A stretch of 64,000 bases of DNA from Mactra quadrangularis (GCA_025267735.1 CM046305.1:39391108-39455107); one strand, 5' to 3'. Positions 35,890 through 47,347 are shown, counted from the stretch's first letter. The notes: generated by a model not told the origin, from the letters alone. Translations and numbers: made by a program.

Positions 35890-36905
35890 AATTTTACCAG
35901 GGTGAGTGTAAAATCAAAGTACTCACAGTACTGATGGGGCGATGCTACAGAAATTGTAAAACACTGAACATGATATTTATAGGAAGTCTTTAAGAAACTA
36001 AAAACAAAATAAAAGTATTCTAAACTAATAAAGAACATGTTTACTATAATATGCATGGCATATGCTCACTAAGAATTGTTAAGTTTGATGTTGAAGTTTA
36101 AATTCAAAATGCATGTCTACATCTTAATTGAGGGCTATCACATTATAATTGACAAGTGGATAGGTTATTGATGCAATGGAAACTATCATTTTTAATGAAT
36201 TTACGATATTCAAACATACATAGTTCTGACATTAATTTGATTCTGAATTTAATAACATTTACCACTTATGCAAAAATAATGCGTTTACAATGACTGGATT
36301 ACTCGATGCTAAGGTTGTTACTTAGGCTGCAAATATCCCAGTTCTTAAGAACTACAAACATGTCAAGTGAGGATTTTAAGCAAATTCGTCAAAATAAAAA
36401 ATAGCACTGATGTAAAAAGAGCTCAATAGCTATATAAAATCAGTATAGCTCGTTTATGATAACTTGAGACAAACGACTCAGTTTGTTTACATATTTGGGA
36501 CTCGGGTATTACATATAACAGGGAGGTCAGCTTTTTGTGTAATGAAAGTATTAAACATTCTTAATGCGTGGAATGTGTGTTCTTGTATGAAATTAAATAT
36601 ATCTAAAACACATTGATAATAGTCGATAATTACGTGTGCTAAGGTTAACTCTTATGTTCATATGTACCTGCTTTTATACAGACAGAATTGTATATTCTTG
36701 TTTAATCATTTGTAATATCACTTTTTTGTAATACATCTCGATCACAGATATATTTTCATTCAACATTTTGAAAAATTCTGTCATAATTATCTCTCCTAAT
36801 ATGTTTCATAATAAAGACTAGGTAAGTTATATATGTTTCATCTTGTTTCATATAATAACTCTGACCTTCCATGTATTAGTTTTATGGACATTTATATAAC
36901 TTAAG
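35890..36905. other. Intergenic sequence, no feature recognised
   Basis: AT-rich, no gene or repeat recognised. Confidence 0.4.
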
Positions 36906-37010
36906 TTTCTTCTTGTATGGTTTCTTCTTGTATGGTTTCTTCTTGTATGGTTTCTTCTTGTATGGTTTCTTCTTGTATGGTTTCTTCTTGTATGGTTTCT
37001 TCTTGTATGG
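36906..37010. repeat. 15-bp minisatellite, seven perfect copies
   Basis: Seven tandem copies of TTTCTTCTTGTATGG without a mismatch. It creates a false Arg/Asn/His-rich frame on the minus strand. Confidence 0.97.
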
Positions 37011-37070
37011 TTCAATTGATTTCTGGTTGTTTTGGTTATTCGATTATCAACCAATAATGACAGTGATTTA

Positions 37071-37366
37071 TTTATTCATTTTATGTATTTATTGGAGTTC
37101 ACGCCGTGTCAACACAATTTAGGTTATTTTACGGCGTCCAGCGCACCTAACCTAGCTTTCCTGGACCATTTTCTATAACCAATACTCACATACCCTTCCA
37201 CAAGGCCGGAAACTTCTCCATATTATCAAATCAATGGAGGAAAATCGACATTATTGTCAAATTTTCATGGAAGGGTATAACCTCCCGGGTGTGATTCGAA
37301 CCTGCACCCCCTCGGGCACGAGATTCCAAATCCCGGCGCGCTACCAACTGCGCTATCGACCCGGGT
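37071..37366 (-). mobile_element. SINE family B, minus strand, full length
   Basis: Complete copy with tRNA-like head (A-box complement CTACCAACTGCGCTA, B-box complement GATTCGAACC), body and an (AAAT)n tail at the left. An exact 13-bp target duplication TGACAGTGATTTA lies at 37058-37070 and 37367-37379. It defines family B for the other copies in the window. Confidence 0.92.
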
Positions 37367-37379
37367 TGACAGTGATTTA

Positions 37380-38099
37380 AGATCATCGGGTAAAATACAC
37401 AATAACAGCACTTATGTCCAGTTTCTTTATACGTGTATTATCGAAGATATTTTAAAACTGCTGGTGCGTTTAATTTCAGCAGCCTATATAGTAGAAATCT
37501 CAAGGCAACCAAATCATTAAATAAGAGGGCGAAGATGCATATTGCTGAGCTTTTCACATTTTAAACACGGTTGACTCTATCTGCTTCAGAATTTAAGACT
37601 TCACAATTTTGATTATGTGTATTGTATCTACTGTAATTCTCATGTAAATTGTGTTATCAATTGTATAAGATTTCTATTGTTGAAACAGTTTAGATTCTAG
37701 TGATACATAGTGATATTAGTTCAGGGAACAGGGGGTGATAAACTTGCATAGAAAATTGACCGAGGAATTTGCCGAATGCTATCGCAAACAGAAAATGCCT
37801 CGTAGTCTAATTGACATGGTAATTTAATTTGTGACAGTCTAAAATATACAATCTGACTGTCTGAAGTAAGTGTTACTGTAATGAAGACGGTGCATTAACT
37901 TGCATCATCAACGTTTTGTACGCTTGATAAAGCCTGATCAGGGTACCTTGAGATGCTTGAATGTATAAATATAGATTTTTTCTCCTTCTTCCAACACTAT
38001 ACATAACTCTCTCTAGGGCATTAACGTACATGGTGTATATTCCAAGGGATGTGAGGCGTATAAAAGCAAGTTATAAAGAACAGGATGAAAAATGAATCA
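37380..38099. other. Intergenic sequence, no feature recognised
   Basis: No gene or repeat recognised. Confidence 0.4.
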
Positions 38100-39990
38100 A
38101 CTCATATAGGACTCCAAGACTAGACTACCCTTGAAATCCTCAAAGCTGAATGCTGTGGTTAGGTGAACAGGCGGATGGCAGAGGGTACTAAGAATAGTTT
38201 TATGGTGTCGGTTCTGCAGTACGGGATGTGGTATCTCTGTCCATAGCCATGGCCACCAAGTGTTTGGGGGTAGAAGTATTGTGCAGCTGGGATGGCTATG
38301 AGGTTACAGGGGCGGATCCAGGATTTTTTTCGGGGGGGGTCCGAAATTGTTCTGGGGGTACAAACTTTCAAACCACTAGATGGGAGCCCGTGCAAGCACG
38401 GGCTTTAGGTAATGACAGTTCTCGAAACTATTCCTCGAATCAGGCATGTTTAAAAAGCATGGGTGAGTATGCCGTTTAGGGGTATTATTTCGAGAACAAA
38501 GAACGCATGCTTGGTGAATATCAAAAAAATTGCAAGAAGGTTGCACGTATTCTGGGTGATTCCCCATGATAATACAGCAGTTACAGTCATGTGACAAATC
38601 AGAAATATTTTACTTCACGTCGAGATTCAAACTCGATTTTCTGGTTTGACGTCAAACTCCTCACAGTGCTTACGTCACGCTTTGGTAGTTATTGATTTGA
38701 TAATGGGAGATAACCGCTGCGGGGAGTTTGGTTTGACGTGTTTATTTTTAGTTTTATCTAGAACTATTTTTAGACACAAAAAACCCCACTATTTTTGTTG
38801 TTTTTTGGCAGTTTTTGCAAATATCAAGAGGCTTTGTCATAAAAGAATTGTCAACTTGATATCCCGGTATATAGGTGCTCCAGCGACAAACAAAAGATTT
38901 ATTCAAAGCTGCGCAGTTTCTTCCACAAAACAGGAAACTCGCAAATTTGATAGTATAGATAACCCCATTATTCACATTCTGCAAAATTTAATGCAACATA
39001 TTGACAATAAAACTACAAAATCATTAAATCTATGTTAAGTAACGAGAAAAAAAATTCATGTTACTTTAAAATGACTTAAAGTCATAAAGTACACTTATGG
39101 ACAGGTACAATTTGGAGTTCTAGGGGTCCGGACCCCCTGACCCCCCGCTAGATCCGCCAATGGGTTGTGTGTGATTCTGTAGACCATCACTAGCTTTACA
39201 TTTGAGCGGCGAAGCTGTAGTGTTGGCCAGCCTTTCTCTGTACTATTTGCCAGTCTAGGACTGTGCTGCATACCAATGTGAGTGAGATGGGCCCGCAATT
39301 GCCGGGGTAGTCGCGGTCACCTTTCTTGAAGATAAGTGATCAATACGTTTGCCTTCTCTCATGCTGAAGGCGTCGATTTTTGTTGCAGAGAGGCATTGAA
39401 CGAGATTATTAGAACCGGAGTAGTCTCTTCAGCATCAGAAATTGGGTCGGTATATGGTCGGGACCAGAGGTCTTGCTGCGGTCGAGTTTGGGAGAAGCTT
39501 TTTGACGCCCACTGCTCCTGTTTTGAAGTGAGGCATGTCTTGATATCTGTTTCCATCCATAACTGGTACGTCTGCTGTGTCCGCAGTATTGAATACCCCT
39601 GTGACCTGTTTGTTCAGTAAATTACGTGGCCTTCTTACTTGGGTCATTGTGAGTCATACCATCACACTTTAGTCGAGAGTTACCCTTGCTGTCAGACCGT
39701 CTATCTTTGCTGAAATAGCAAAGCTTCTTTGGGTTTTCTTTAATCGTGTCTCTTTATAAGCTTAATTAGTCTTCCGACATTCATTGTGGTTCTTTTTTTG
39801 AAGATCTTTGTACCGCTATATATTTTCTGTTGTCCCTGAGCACTGGACTTTCTTTGATGCTCTCCCCTTTTTTCTGGAAAGGCGCTTGATCTTTCATGTG
39901 ACCCAGAGCTGTTTGCCGTGCCTTTTCAAATGTGTACCAGTATTTCTTGAACCAGATAGGGTCCACGTGCCCACTTATCTCCCCTCCAAT
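38100..39990 (-). pseudogene. Decayed non-LTR retrotransposon relic, interrupted by a DNA element
   Basis: Minus-strand frames from 39990 leftwards show pieces of a LINE ORF2 in the right order. First comes a pre-RT segment (TGAVGVKKLL), then AEETTPVLIISFNASLQQ from the start of the RT. The C-terminal part follows (GWPTLQLRRSNVKLVMVYRI, then IPAAQYFYPQTLGGHGYGQR and RTDTIKL-x-LVPSAIRL). Stops and frameshifts separate them, and the catalytic palm domain between the first and second groups is deleted. The C-terminal part is split by the element at 38307-39162. It is similar to the Jockey/RTE type in general layout; the clade is not fixed. It is not the same family as the two intact LINEs to the right. 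Confidence 0.75.
38307..39162. mobile_element. GGCGGATC-family inverted-repeat element inside the LINE relic
   Basis: Ends CAGGGGCGGATCCAGG and complement of CATTGGCGGATCTAGC. The flanks are GGTTA (38302-38306) and GGTTG (39163-39167). The LINE reading frame closes when the element and one flank are removed, so the insertion site is well supported. 856 bp; G/C runs (GGGGTCCGGACCCC) near both ends. No transposase. Fragments of the family lie at 24133-24362 and 40050-40215. Confidence 0.8.
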
Positions 39991-40049
39991 TGACACCTGT
40001 CCTACATAAATATTATTATTATTAGCTGTCTACATGTAATGTTTTTTCA

Positions 40050-40215
40050 AAGGCGGATCTAGCGGGGGGATCCCGGACCCCTATGGAATTTCCAAAATGT
40101 ACAAGTCCATGACTACGTGTATTTTTAACTGTAAGTCATTACATGTATAAAGTAGCATGAAGCAAATTTTCACTATGCTTAACATATATCTAATGGTTAA
40201 GTAGTTTTTATTTGT
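40050..40215 (-). mobile_element. End fragment of the GGCGGATC family, inverted
   Basis: Begins AGGCGGATCTAGCGGGGGGA and continues with the complement of the CTATGTTAAG segment seen at 38307-39162. Only this end is present. Confidence 0.7.
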
Positions 40216-40439
40216 TCGGGACTTCAGTCCTGAACAAATGTATGTACCATAATTCAGACCCTTGCCGATTTTGAAAGTTACCCAATCCAGAAGTAGCCCC
40301 TAAGTATATAAGTATAGAACAATTCAAACAAGAAATATCTTTAAAAAATATATTCGGCGCTGTGAAGGATTCATTTTGTTTGAAGTATAAATGTGTATAG
40401 TATTATCTTGATTTATTTTAATTCCCAAATAAGTAAAAT

Positions 40440-40660
40440 AATTTTTTCGAGATCCACCTATTGAATTTTTGGGACCTTAAACTTTTTCTAGACCCGCATA
40501 TTGAAAATTTGTAACCGTATACTAAACGTTCTTATTGGGTCTGCATATTGAAAGTTTGGATCCGTACACTAAACTTTCTTAATGGGACCCGCATATCGAA
40601 AACGTTTAACCTATATTATTATTTGGGCCCGCATATTGTAAAAAAATAATGAGATGCGGA
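40440..40660. repeat. Degenerate tandem repeat (CCGCATATTGAAA core)
   Basis: Four to five imperfect units of about 55 bp, each with CCGCATATTGAAA-like and GTA-ACTAAACTTTCTTA-like parts. Further decayed copies may extend to about 41100. Confidence 0.6.
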
Positions 40661-41311
40661 TTTTTTTTATTTTTCACAATGTTTTCGCGACCAAAATGCA
40701 ACAAAGGAAGGTAACCAAGGAACCAAACAATCATATATTATTACTAATTCGAAGAATAAATACATTGTAAAATTAATATAATTAATACATAGCTCGAATT
40801 TAGGAAGAAGTTTAAACAAAATCTGTATGTATGAATCAAGTTGATTTTTGTCCTTGGTGACCTTTTGACACAAATGCCGGTCTCAGTGTAACATAAAACT
40901 GTACAAACACATTTCACATGGATTTGGACTATTAACATAAATATTTCTCATATCATTTGCAATGATTAGTGGATAAATTGAAGTCTTTACATGTTTGCGA
41001 CTTCAATGATCCGAAGGGAAGTAATCGTGCAATAAACCAAACGTTTAATTCGAGACCGCACATTGAACATAATTATGGGATCTCGATTAATAAACTTTTT
41101 TTCGGGACAACGAATAGTATCAAATATTTTATTCACTTCTCTCTACCGAGAAGAATTTCATTGGACAAACAGGAATAGTAAAGCAATTTGCATTGGTTAA
41201 AAATGTAGGTCAAAAGTTGGCTTAGACAGCTGCGCCGAAAAAGATCGTCTGCTATGACAGGCGCAATTTAATTCTAGAAATACACCAGTTAAACGGTCTA
41301 CATTGAAGTGT
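40661..41311. other. 5' flank of the first intact LINE
   Basis: No ORF1 was found upstream of the ORF2 at 41312. An in-frame stop lies at 41255-41257. Whether this interval is the LINE 5' UTR or flanking DNA cannot be told from one copy. Confidence 0.4.
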
Positions 41312-44300
41312 ATGTACATAGATAGCAACACAGAGAAGCAGCTGAAATTTCTTCTATGGAATATCAATGGACTTAGTCAAAAACACTCAGACAGTGATTT
41401 CCAAAACATTGTTAATGACTATGACATTTTATTGTTTTGTGAAACATGGGCTTCGGCCAATACAAACGTAAATTTAGATAATTTCGAATGTTTTTCATGT
41501 CCAAGACCTTCATATAATAAGAAGGCAAAACGCTGCAGTGGTGGTGTAATTGTTTATTATAAAGCTATATATTCTGGTTACATTGAACTGATAGATCTTA
41601 ATGATAAAGGGATTATCTGGTTTAAGCTAGATAAACGATATTTTAGTACTGACAGTGATCTATATTTTTGTTGTTGTTATATTCCACCTGAAGATTCAGG
41701 TTTATACAAAAATGTTAGATCACCATTTTTTGAACTTGATTTACACGAACTGATCATTCATGATATAATAAGGTATAGTTACTTAGGAGATGTTATACTA
41801 ACGGGTGATCTAAACTCGAGAATTGGGTTATTGTCAGATATAATTGAAGATATCAATTTAAACCGTTATATTGACTTACCTGTTGATGATATCTCACAAC
41901 AAATACCGAAACGATCATCTAATGATACCCGGACTAATGTGTTCGGACGTAAATTATTAGACTTATGTAAGCGTACTGATATGTGTATTCTTAATGGTCG
42001 TCTCGAACCTGGGTTATTTACGTGTTATAAACTTGGAAATACTAACTTTGCTGCTAGTGTAGTTGACTACGTTATTTGTAGTTATAAACTTTTTTCGTCA
42101 TTTAATTCAATGAAAATATTAGATATTACTGAATTCTCAGATCATTGTCCAATAGAATTTTGTATGTCTTTTGAATTTACTAAACAATCCCAAACAAATG
42201 ATGATAATGTAATTGAAAAAATTATATGGGAAAATCATGACCATGATTTTTTTAATGACTTATTAAACAATAATAGACCTATTTTTGATGAGCTTATTAA
42301 TGATTTAAGATCAGGGCAGACAGATATTAATGAATGTGTTAATCGGTTCTCAGATAGTGTTTATAATATATCTTATCAAGCTCATGGTAAATGTTTTTCT
42401 AATAACAAACAGAAAGTAATTAAACAAAAGAAATCAACATGGTTTGATAATGACTGTAAAATCGCTAAATCTGAATTTCACAAATGCAGAAGACTTTATA
42501 AATTTAACCCAACTTCTCATAACCGCACTCAGTTTTTGGAATCTAGACAACGTTATTGTAAAATTAAACGTAAGGCAAAGCAAACTTACCATATGAATGA
42601 AACACAAAATTTAAAAAATTTAAGTAAATCAAATTCCCGAAAATTTTGGAAATACATAAAGAAGTATAAAAATAATGCAAAATCTAGACAAGGAAATATA
42701 AACCTTGAGGAATTTGTGGAACATTTCAATAATGTCTCGAACACACCTCATAATAGTAACTTTGACAGTGCCTTACATGATAATGAAGACATACAACAAA
42801 ACGTAGATGAACTTGACGCACCTTTTACTATAGACGAAATTAAAAAAACAATTTCAAAATTAAATAGACATAAGGCATGCGACTTAACTAATAATGTAGC
42901 TGACTTCTTCATTGACTCAAATTCTTTTATTTCTCCGTATCTTGTTGAAATTTTTAACACTATTTTTGAAACAGGTATATACCCAGATGAGTGGAGTAAG
43001 GGTTACATAGTCCCCATTCATAAACGGGGCAACATACACGATACGTCAAATTTTAGAGGGGTGACAATCATTAATACCATAGCAAAAATCTTCTCATTAA
43101 CATTGCGTAATCGTATAAATGAATGGTGCGAATCTGAAAACGTACTAAATGATAGCCAATTTGGATTCAGAGACAAACGTAGCACTACTGATTGTATTTA
43201 TATTTTACACTCAATCATTCAAAATATATTATTACAGAAGAAAAAATTATATTGCGCATTTATTGACTACGAAAAGGCGTTTGATACAGTTATACATGAA
43301 GCACTATGGATAAAATTAATAAATATGGGACTAAGTTGTAAAATGACCAACATAATTAAGTCAATATATCATAAAGTTAAGGCATGTGTTAAGGACGCAG
43401 TAAATTTGTCATTTTCAGATTTCTTTGATGTCACACTTGGCTTAAAGCAAGGGGAACCACTCTCACCATTACTATTTATTATGTTTATCAATGACATTCA
43501 TACTGTTATTAATAGGGAACTACTCACTGATGATGATATAAATCTACTATCTATATACATGTTATTATTTGCTGATGACATTGTTCTGTTTACCACAAAC
43601 CCTGTAAGTCTACAAAATCAATTAAATAGCATATATAATTATTCAACTAATTGGGGATTAAAAATCAATACATCGAAAACTAAGATATGTGTCTTCGAAA
43701 ACAGGAAGAGTATCCACAATAATCAATGGTTTATTAATAATGAAATCATAGATATTGTTGATACCTTTTGTTACCTAGGTATTAAGTTTTATTATACCGG
43801 TAATATGATATATGCTGTTAAAGCATTACAAGAACAAGCACTCAAAGCGTACAATAATCTTTTATTTGTTTTTAGTAGAGTGCAGCTTGATGTTAAAACT
43901 AAACTTTCTCTTTTCGATTCTTTGGTAGCACCGATCCTTTTATACAGTAGCGAAGTATGGGGAATATATTCTTTCAAAGAAATAGACAAATTACATATAA
44001 AATTTTGTAAAATGATTCTTGGTGTGCGTACCAGTACTTCAAATTCTGCCGTACTAGGGGAGCTAGGGCGCTTTCCGTTATCTATAATTTGTAAAGAAAG
44101 AGCTTTGAACTATTGGATAAAAATAAATAATAACCACAATTCATTAACATATCAAATTTACAGAGAACAGTGTAACATTAATGAATTAAATAATAATAAA
44201 ACTTGGGTTAACAGTCTCCAAAATACATTAAATAATTTAGGACTTGGGTATCTTTTTCACAGTAATATTCTAAATAACAATCATAAAAAGTTATTGAAGC

Positions 44301-44758
44301 TAAGACTTCGCGATCAATATATACAAACATGGCATAATGATATAAACACTCAAACAAAAATGACATACTACAAAATGTATAAAACAGAATATACCTTCGA
44401 AAAATATATTGACTTAATTAAAAATGAATGTATTAGAAAGGAACTTACTAGATTCAGACTTGGTTCACATAATTTAGAAATTGAAGTAGGACGTCATAAT
44501 GGAATAATCAGACAACAAAGAATTTGTAAATTATGCTCACAGAATGCCATAGAAACTGAATACCATTTTCTAATGTGTTGCCAATCATTAAAAGAAGCCA
44601 GAAATAAATATTTTAAACAAACATCTTGGCCTTCACTAAATAAATTTTACTGTTTAATGGCGAACACAAATGAACTTGCTCTGGACCAATTGTCAAAATT
44701 TATTTACTTTTCTATGAAATTAAGGAAAGATAAGTTGTCATCCATACTTAATGTCTAA
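41312..44758 (+). CDS. Non-LTR retrotransposon ORF2 (endonuclease-reverse transcriptase), intact
   Basis: The frame opens at a TTG at 41303; the first ATG, at 41312, gives 1148 residues. The N-terminal part is an apurinic-type endonuclease: LLWNINGLS, the catalytic Glu in CETW, GDLNSR, and SDHCPIEF at the end of the domain. A basic linker follows, then a reverse transcriptase with FIDYEKAFDTV, GLKQGEPLSPLLF and the catalytic FADD (43568-43579). The C-terminus has a CKLC...EYHFLMCC zinc-knuckle-like motif (from 44525). The enzyme would nick target DNA and copy its RNA there. The frame has no stop or frameshift, so the insertion is young. No ORF1 is seen upstream, unlike its relative at 46247-50764. 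The clade is not assigned; the two ORF2 proteins are clearly homologous but well diverged. Confidence 0.92.
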   Translation: MYIDSNTEKQLKFLLWNINGLSQKHSDSDFQNIVNDYDILLFCETWASANTNVNLDNFECFSCPRPSYNKKAKRCSGGVIVYYKAIYSGYIELIDLNDKGIIWFKLDKRYFSTDSDLYFCCCYIPPEDSGLYKNVRSPFFELDLHELIIHDIIRYSYLGDVILTGDLNSRIGLLSDIIEDINLNRYIDLPVDDISQQIPKRSSNDTRTNVFGRKLLDLCKRTDMCILNGRLEPGLFTCYKLGNTNFAASVVDYVICSYKLFSSFNSMKILDITEFSDHCPIEFCMSFEFTKQSQTNDDNVIEKIIWENHDHDFFNDLLNNNRPIFDELINDLRSGQTDINECVNRFSDSVYNISYQAHGKCFSNNKQKVIKQKKSTWFDNDCKIAKSEFHKCRRLYKFNPTSHNRTQFLESRQRYCKIKRKAKQTYHMNETQNLKNLSKSNSRKFWKYIKKYKNNAKSRQGNINLEEFVEHFNNVSNTPHNSNFDSALHDNEDIQQNVDELDAPFTIDEIKKTISKLNRHKACDLTNNVADFFIDSNSFISPYLVEIFNTIFETGIYPDEWSKGYIVPIHKRGNIHDTSNFRGVTIINTIAKIFSLTLRNRINEWCESENVLNDSQFGFRDKRSTTDCIYILHSIIQNILLQKKKLYCAFIDYEKAFDTVIHEALWIKLINMGLSCKMTNIIKSIYHKVKACVKDAVNLSFSDFFDVTLGLKQGEPLSPLLFIMFINDIHTVINRELLTDDDINLLSIYMLLFADDIVLFTTNPVSLQNQLNSIYNYSTNWGLKINTSKTKICVFENRKSIHNNQWFINNEIIDIVDTFCYLGIKFYYTGNMIYAVKALQEQALKAYNNLLFVFSRVQLDVKTKLSLFDSLVAPILLYSSEVWGIYSFKEIDKLHIKFCKMILGVRTSTSNSAVLGELGRFPLSIICKERALNYWIKINNNHNSLTYQIYREQCNINELNNNKTWVNSLQNTLNNLGLGYLFHSNILNNNHKKLLKLRLRDQYIQTWHNDINTQTKMTYYKMYKTEYTFEKYIDLIKNECIRKELTRFRLGSHNLEIEVGRHNGIIRQQRICKLCSQNAIETEYHFLMCCQSLKEARNKYFKQTSWPSLNKFYCLMANTNELALDQLSKFIYFSMKLRKDKLSSILNV

Positions 44759-45160
44759 TAATTATATTGTATCTTTTATTTATTTATTTTTATTTATTTA
44801 AGTCCTATATATGTACAACATGTTGTAAAAATATGTTTATTTTCTGCTAATCAAATTTATTAAAACGTACAAACACAAACTAGCTATAAGTTCCATGTCC
44901 AAATTATTGTAACATGAACTGTTGAATGTGCTGCTTAAATACTTGTATATTGCATTGTTTATTGAAATACCTTACCTGTGTGCTTATCACTATGTTTATA
45001 TATTTTCATGTTTAAATTGTATGTATATATGTTATATAGCCATAAGTACTATGTACTGATATGCTGTTGAAATAAACTGTAAACTGTATATAGTTCGTAC
45101 AAAATAACATGTGTTTATGATAACATTAAAATAAACCAATTCATTCCAAAAAAAAAAAAA
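44759..45160 (+). other. LINE 3' UTR and poly(A) tail
   Basis: The 3' UTR ends with AATAAA (45130-45135) and a run of 13 A at 45148-45160, the likely end of the element. The relative at 46247 ends in a (TTCTG)n tail instead. Confidence 0.75.
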
Positions 45161-45225
45161 TACATAAAGGTTACTAAATGCGTCTCAGTAGAGATCTTTT
45201 CGTCGTCAAGTATGTAATAGACATT

Positions 45226-45294
45226 CTCGTTCCCAGAGTCTAGTAGGATTCTCAATAGCTAGTATTGATAATCCTACTAGACTCTGGGAACGAG
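45226..45294. other. Perfect 25-bp hairpin
   Basis: CTCGTTCCCAGAGTCTAGTA-GGATT (45226-45250) is the exact complement of 45270-45294, with a 19-nt loop that is itself partly palindromic (ATAGCTAGTAT). It may be a small foldback or transposon remnant, or a transcribed hairpin. Confidence 0.8.
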
Positions 45295-46246
45295 GATGGT
45301 AATAGAATGGTTACAAAGATTTCAGTCGGGATTCAGTCACGACCTGTTCTTTATGCCAATTGTCAGTAAAGATGTTATGTACAATAGTACATCATCTTAT
45401 GTGATAGAATGGTGCTTTAGAAAAGTTTTCGTAGTTTATGACTTTGGATGATGTCTGTATAGTGGGCTTGTGTTTATTATTTTACTACAGTTGCAGTAAA
45501 ATATGATTGTTCATGGGTCATAACTTTCAACTGACAGCTATTGGATTGTTCTATGAATTATGGTTATTGTGTGAAAAGAAAACAATAGTGTGTTCGCCTG
45601 TCCTGTCTACTTACTGTATTTGTAGGCCGATTGTATAATGAGTTTTGAGTCGGAACAATGCTGTTCTACCTATCAAACTAGTATCATTGAACTCTTTTTT
45701 GTGAACAAACGTTGTTGGAGCCCTAAATCTAATTTCCCGTTTCAAACCGAAACAAATTCAATACCTTAAGCGCTTTGGTATAGTATTGATATGTTATGTA
45801 ATTATGCAGGATTTTATATATAGCAAACAGTGTATTATGACTGTGATTTGAAGTTTGGACCCCCTCTCTCCCCCCCCCCTAGAAAAAAGTTTGTACCCCC
45901 TCTCGAAAAAAATCACTTTAAATCAGTGAATAAACCTAACGTACATCCGCAATTTTATATTACGGGACTAGTAATAAAGAATAATAAAGAATGAAGAACG
46001 ATAAGTCTGGATAAAATTTTTATGTAACTGCACCCATTTAAAATCATATACATTGTAGTACATGTCACGCATGAGAAATTATCTACAATATTTAAAACAC
46101 GTGTTCTACGTGTAGCTTAGTATAGACAATCATACAACTGTTTGAGCAGGGGCGTAGAACAAAATAACATTTATATACATTGGTTTGCTTTATACAATAT
46201 TCATACTTTTGAATCCTAAACTCATGTTTGGAAACTCAACTTTCTG
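45295..46246. other. Interval before LINE ORF1, probably includes its 5' UTR
   Basis: Contains a C-rich tract (45858-45900) like the GGCGGATC family ends. The 5' end of the LINE could not be placed. Confidence 0.4.
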
Positions 46247-47347
46247 ATGACAAGAAAACGTAAAAAAGATATTATCTCTCCAAGTAACGATAAAAATCTG
46301 TCTAAACGAAAAATGGCTACGAACTCTTCTCAAAATACAGCTGCTTGTTCCACACCAGCTAATGTTGGACAATCGTTTATTCTGCCACCTATGTATCATC
46401 CGTCTTCGCCTTATTATGTTGGCCAAACGTCACCTGTAGCATTTCAACCTGGTGTAAGCAATGTTCAGGCTCATTCAGGATTGAATAATGAAATGTTGCA
46501 GGGAATTATACAACGTCTTGACAGTATGGACTCAAAGTTAAACCAGTTGAATAAAATTCAGTCGACTGTTAATCAAATTACTGTTAGATTGGACTCTCTT
46601 GATAAAAAAATCAATGATATTGAACGTTCAAATGTTTTTCTGAGTGAACAATATGAAGAGTTGTCTTCTAGTACCATACAAAATTCTGATGAAATTTCAA
46701 CGCTGAAAACTGAAATGAAGCACATCAATGATGAAAATCTGAAACTTAAACAAAAAAATTCTGAGTTTAGTGATAGTATTACCGATCTGAAATGTCGCTC
46801 TATGAGAGACAACTTGTTGTTTTTCGGTATTCCTGAAAATGAAAGTTTTAATCCTGCACCTACATTGATCCAATCTTATTCAAATGAAGCTACTGGCTCG
46901 AGTCAGGACATTATCAACAATCCTCATCTATCAGAAATGGATTCAATACCTTCAACTCAATCTACACAACATGGTACTGTGTCTAACAATGTCGAAAATT
47001 GTTCTGAAAAATGTATTACATTTTGTGAAAGCATTCTAGGTATTAAAGATGCTAAGTCAAAAATAATCATTCAACGTGCCCATAGGGTTGGACGTTTAAT
47101 TCCTGGAAAAATACGACCAGTAGTAGCCAAACTTGAATCTGAATCCAAAGTTATTATAAAGAATGCTTTGAAAGTCATTAATCTCAAAAACACCCCCTAC
47201 AATGTTGCAGATCAATATCCACCAGAAGTTAAAGATCGTAGAAGGGAGTTAATACCCATCATGGTTGAAGCTCGTCGACTGGGTAAAAAGGCTGTTTTAG
47301 TTAGGGATAAGCTATACATCAATAATCAACTGTATTCACCTGTATAG
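46247..47347 (+). CDS. Non-LTR retrotransposon ORF1 (coiled coil plus L1-ORF1p-like domain)
   Basis: 366 residues. The N-terminus is basic (MTRKRKK) and followed by a Pro/Ser-rich stretch. Residues about 85-185 form a heptad-like coiled coil (LDSMDSKLNQL, LDSLDKKIND, and so on). The rest resembles the RRM and C-terminal domains of L1-type ORF1 proteins: SMRDNLLFFGIPE, then QRAHRVGR, PVVAKLES and DRRRELIPIMVEARRLGKKA. Such proteins trimerise, bind the element's RNA and act as chaperones in the retrotransposition particle. The stop is a single TAG at 47345-47347, in the same frame as ORF2. Confidence 0.88.
   Translation: MTRKRKKDIISPSNDKNLSKRKMATNSSQNTAACSTPANVGQSFILPPMYHPSSPYYVGQTSPVAFQPGVSNVQAHSGLNNEMLQGIIQRLDSMDSKLNQLNKIQSTVNQITVRLDSLDKKINDIERSNVFLSEQYEELSSSTIQNSDEISTLKTEMKHINDENLKLKQKNSEFSDSITDLKCRSMRDNLLFFGIPENESFNPAPTLIQSYSNEATGSSQDIINNPHLSEMDSIPSTQSTQHGTVSNNVENCSEKCITFCESILGIKDAKSKIIIQRAHRVGRLIPGKIRPVVAKLESESKVIIKNALKVINLKNTPYNVADQYPPEVKDRRRELIPIMVEARRLGKKAVLVRDKLYINNQLYSPV

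Noticed and set aside
36848..37054. Arg/His/Asn repeat protein frame
   Set aside because: Translation of the seven 15-bp repeats.
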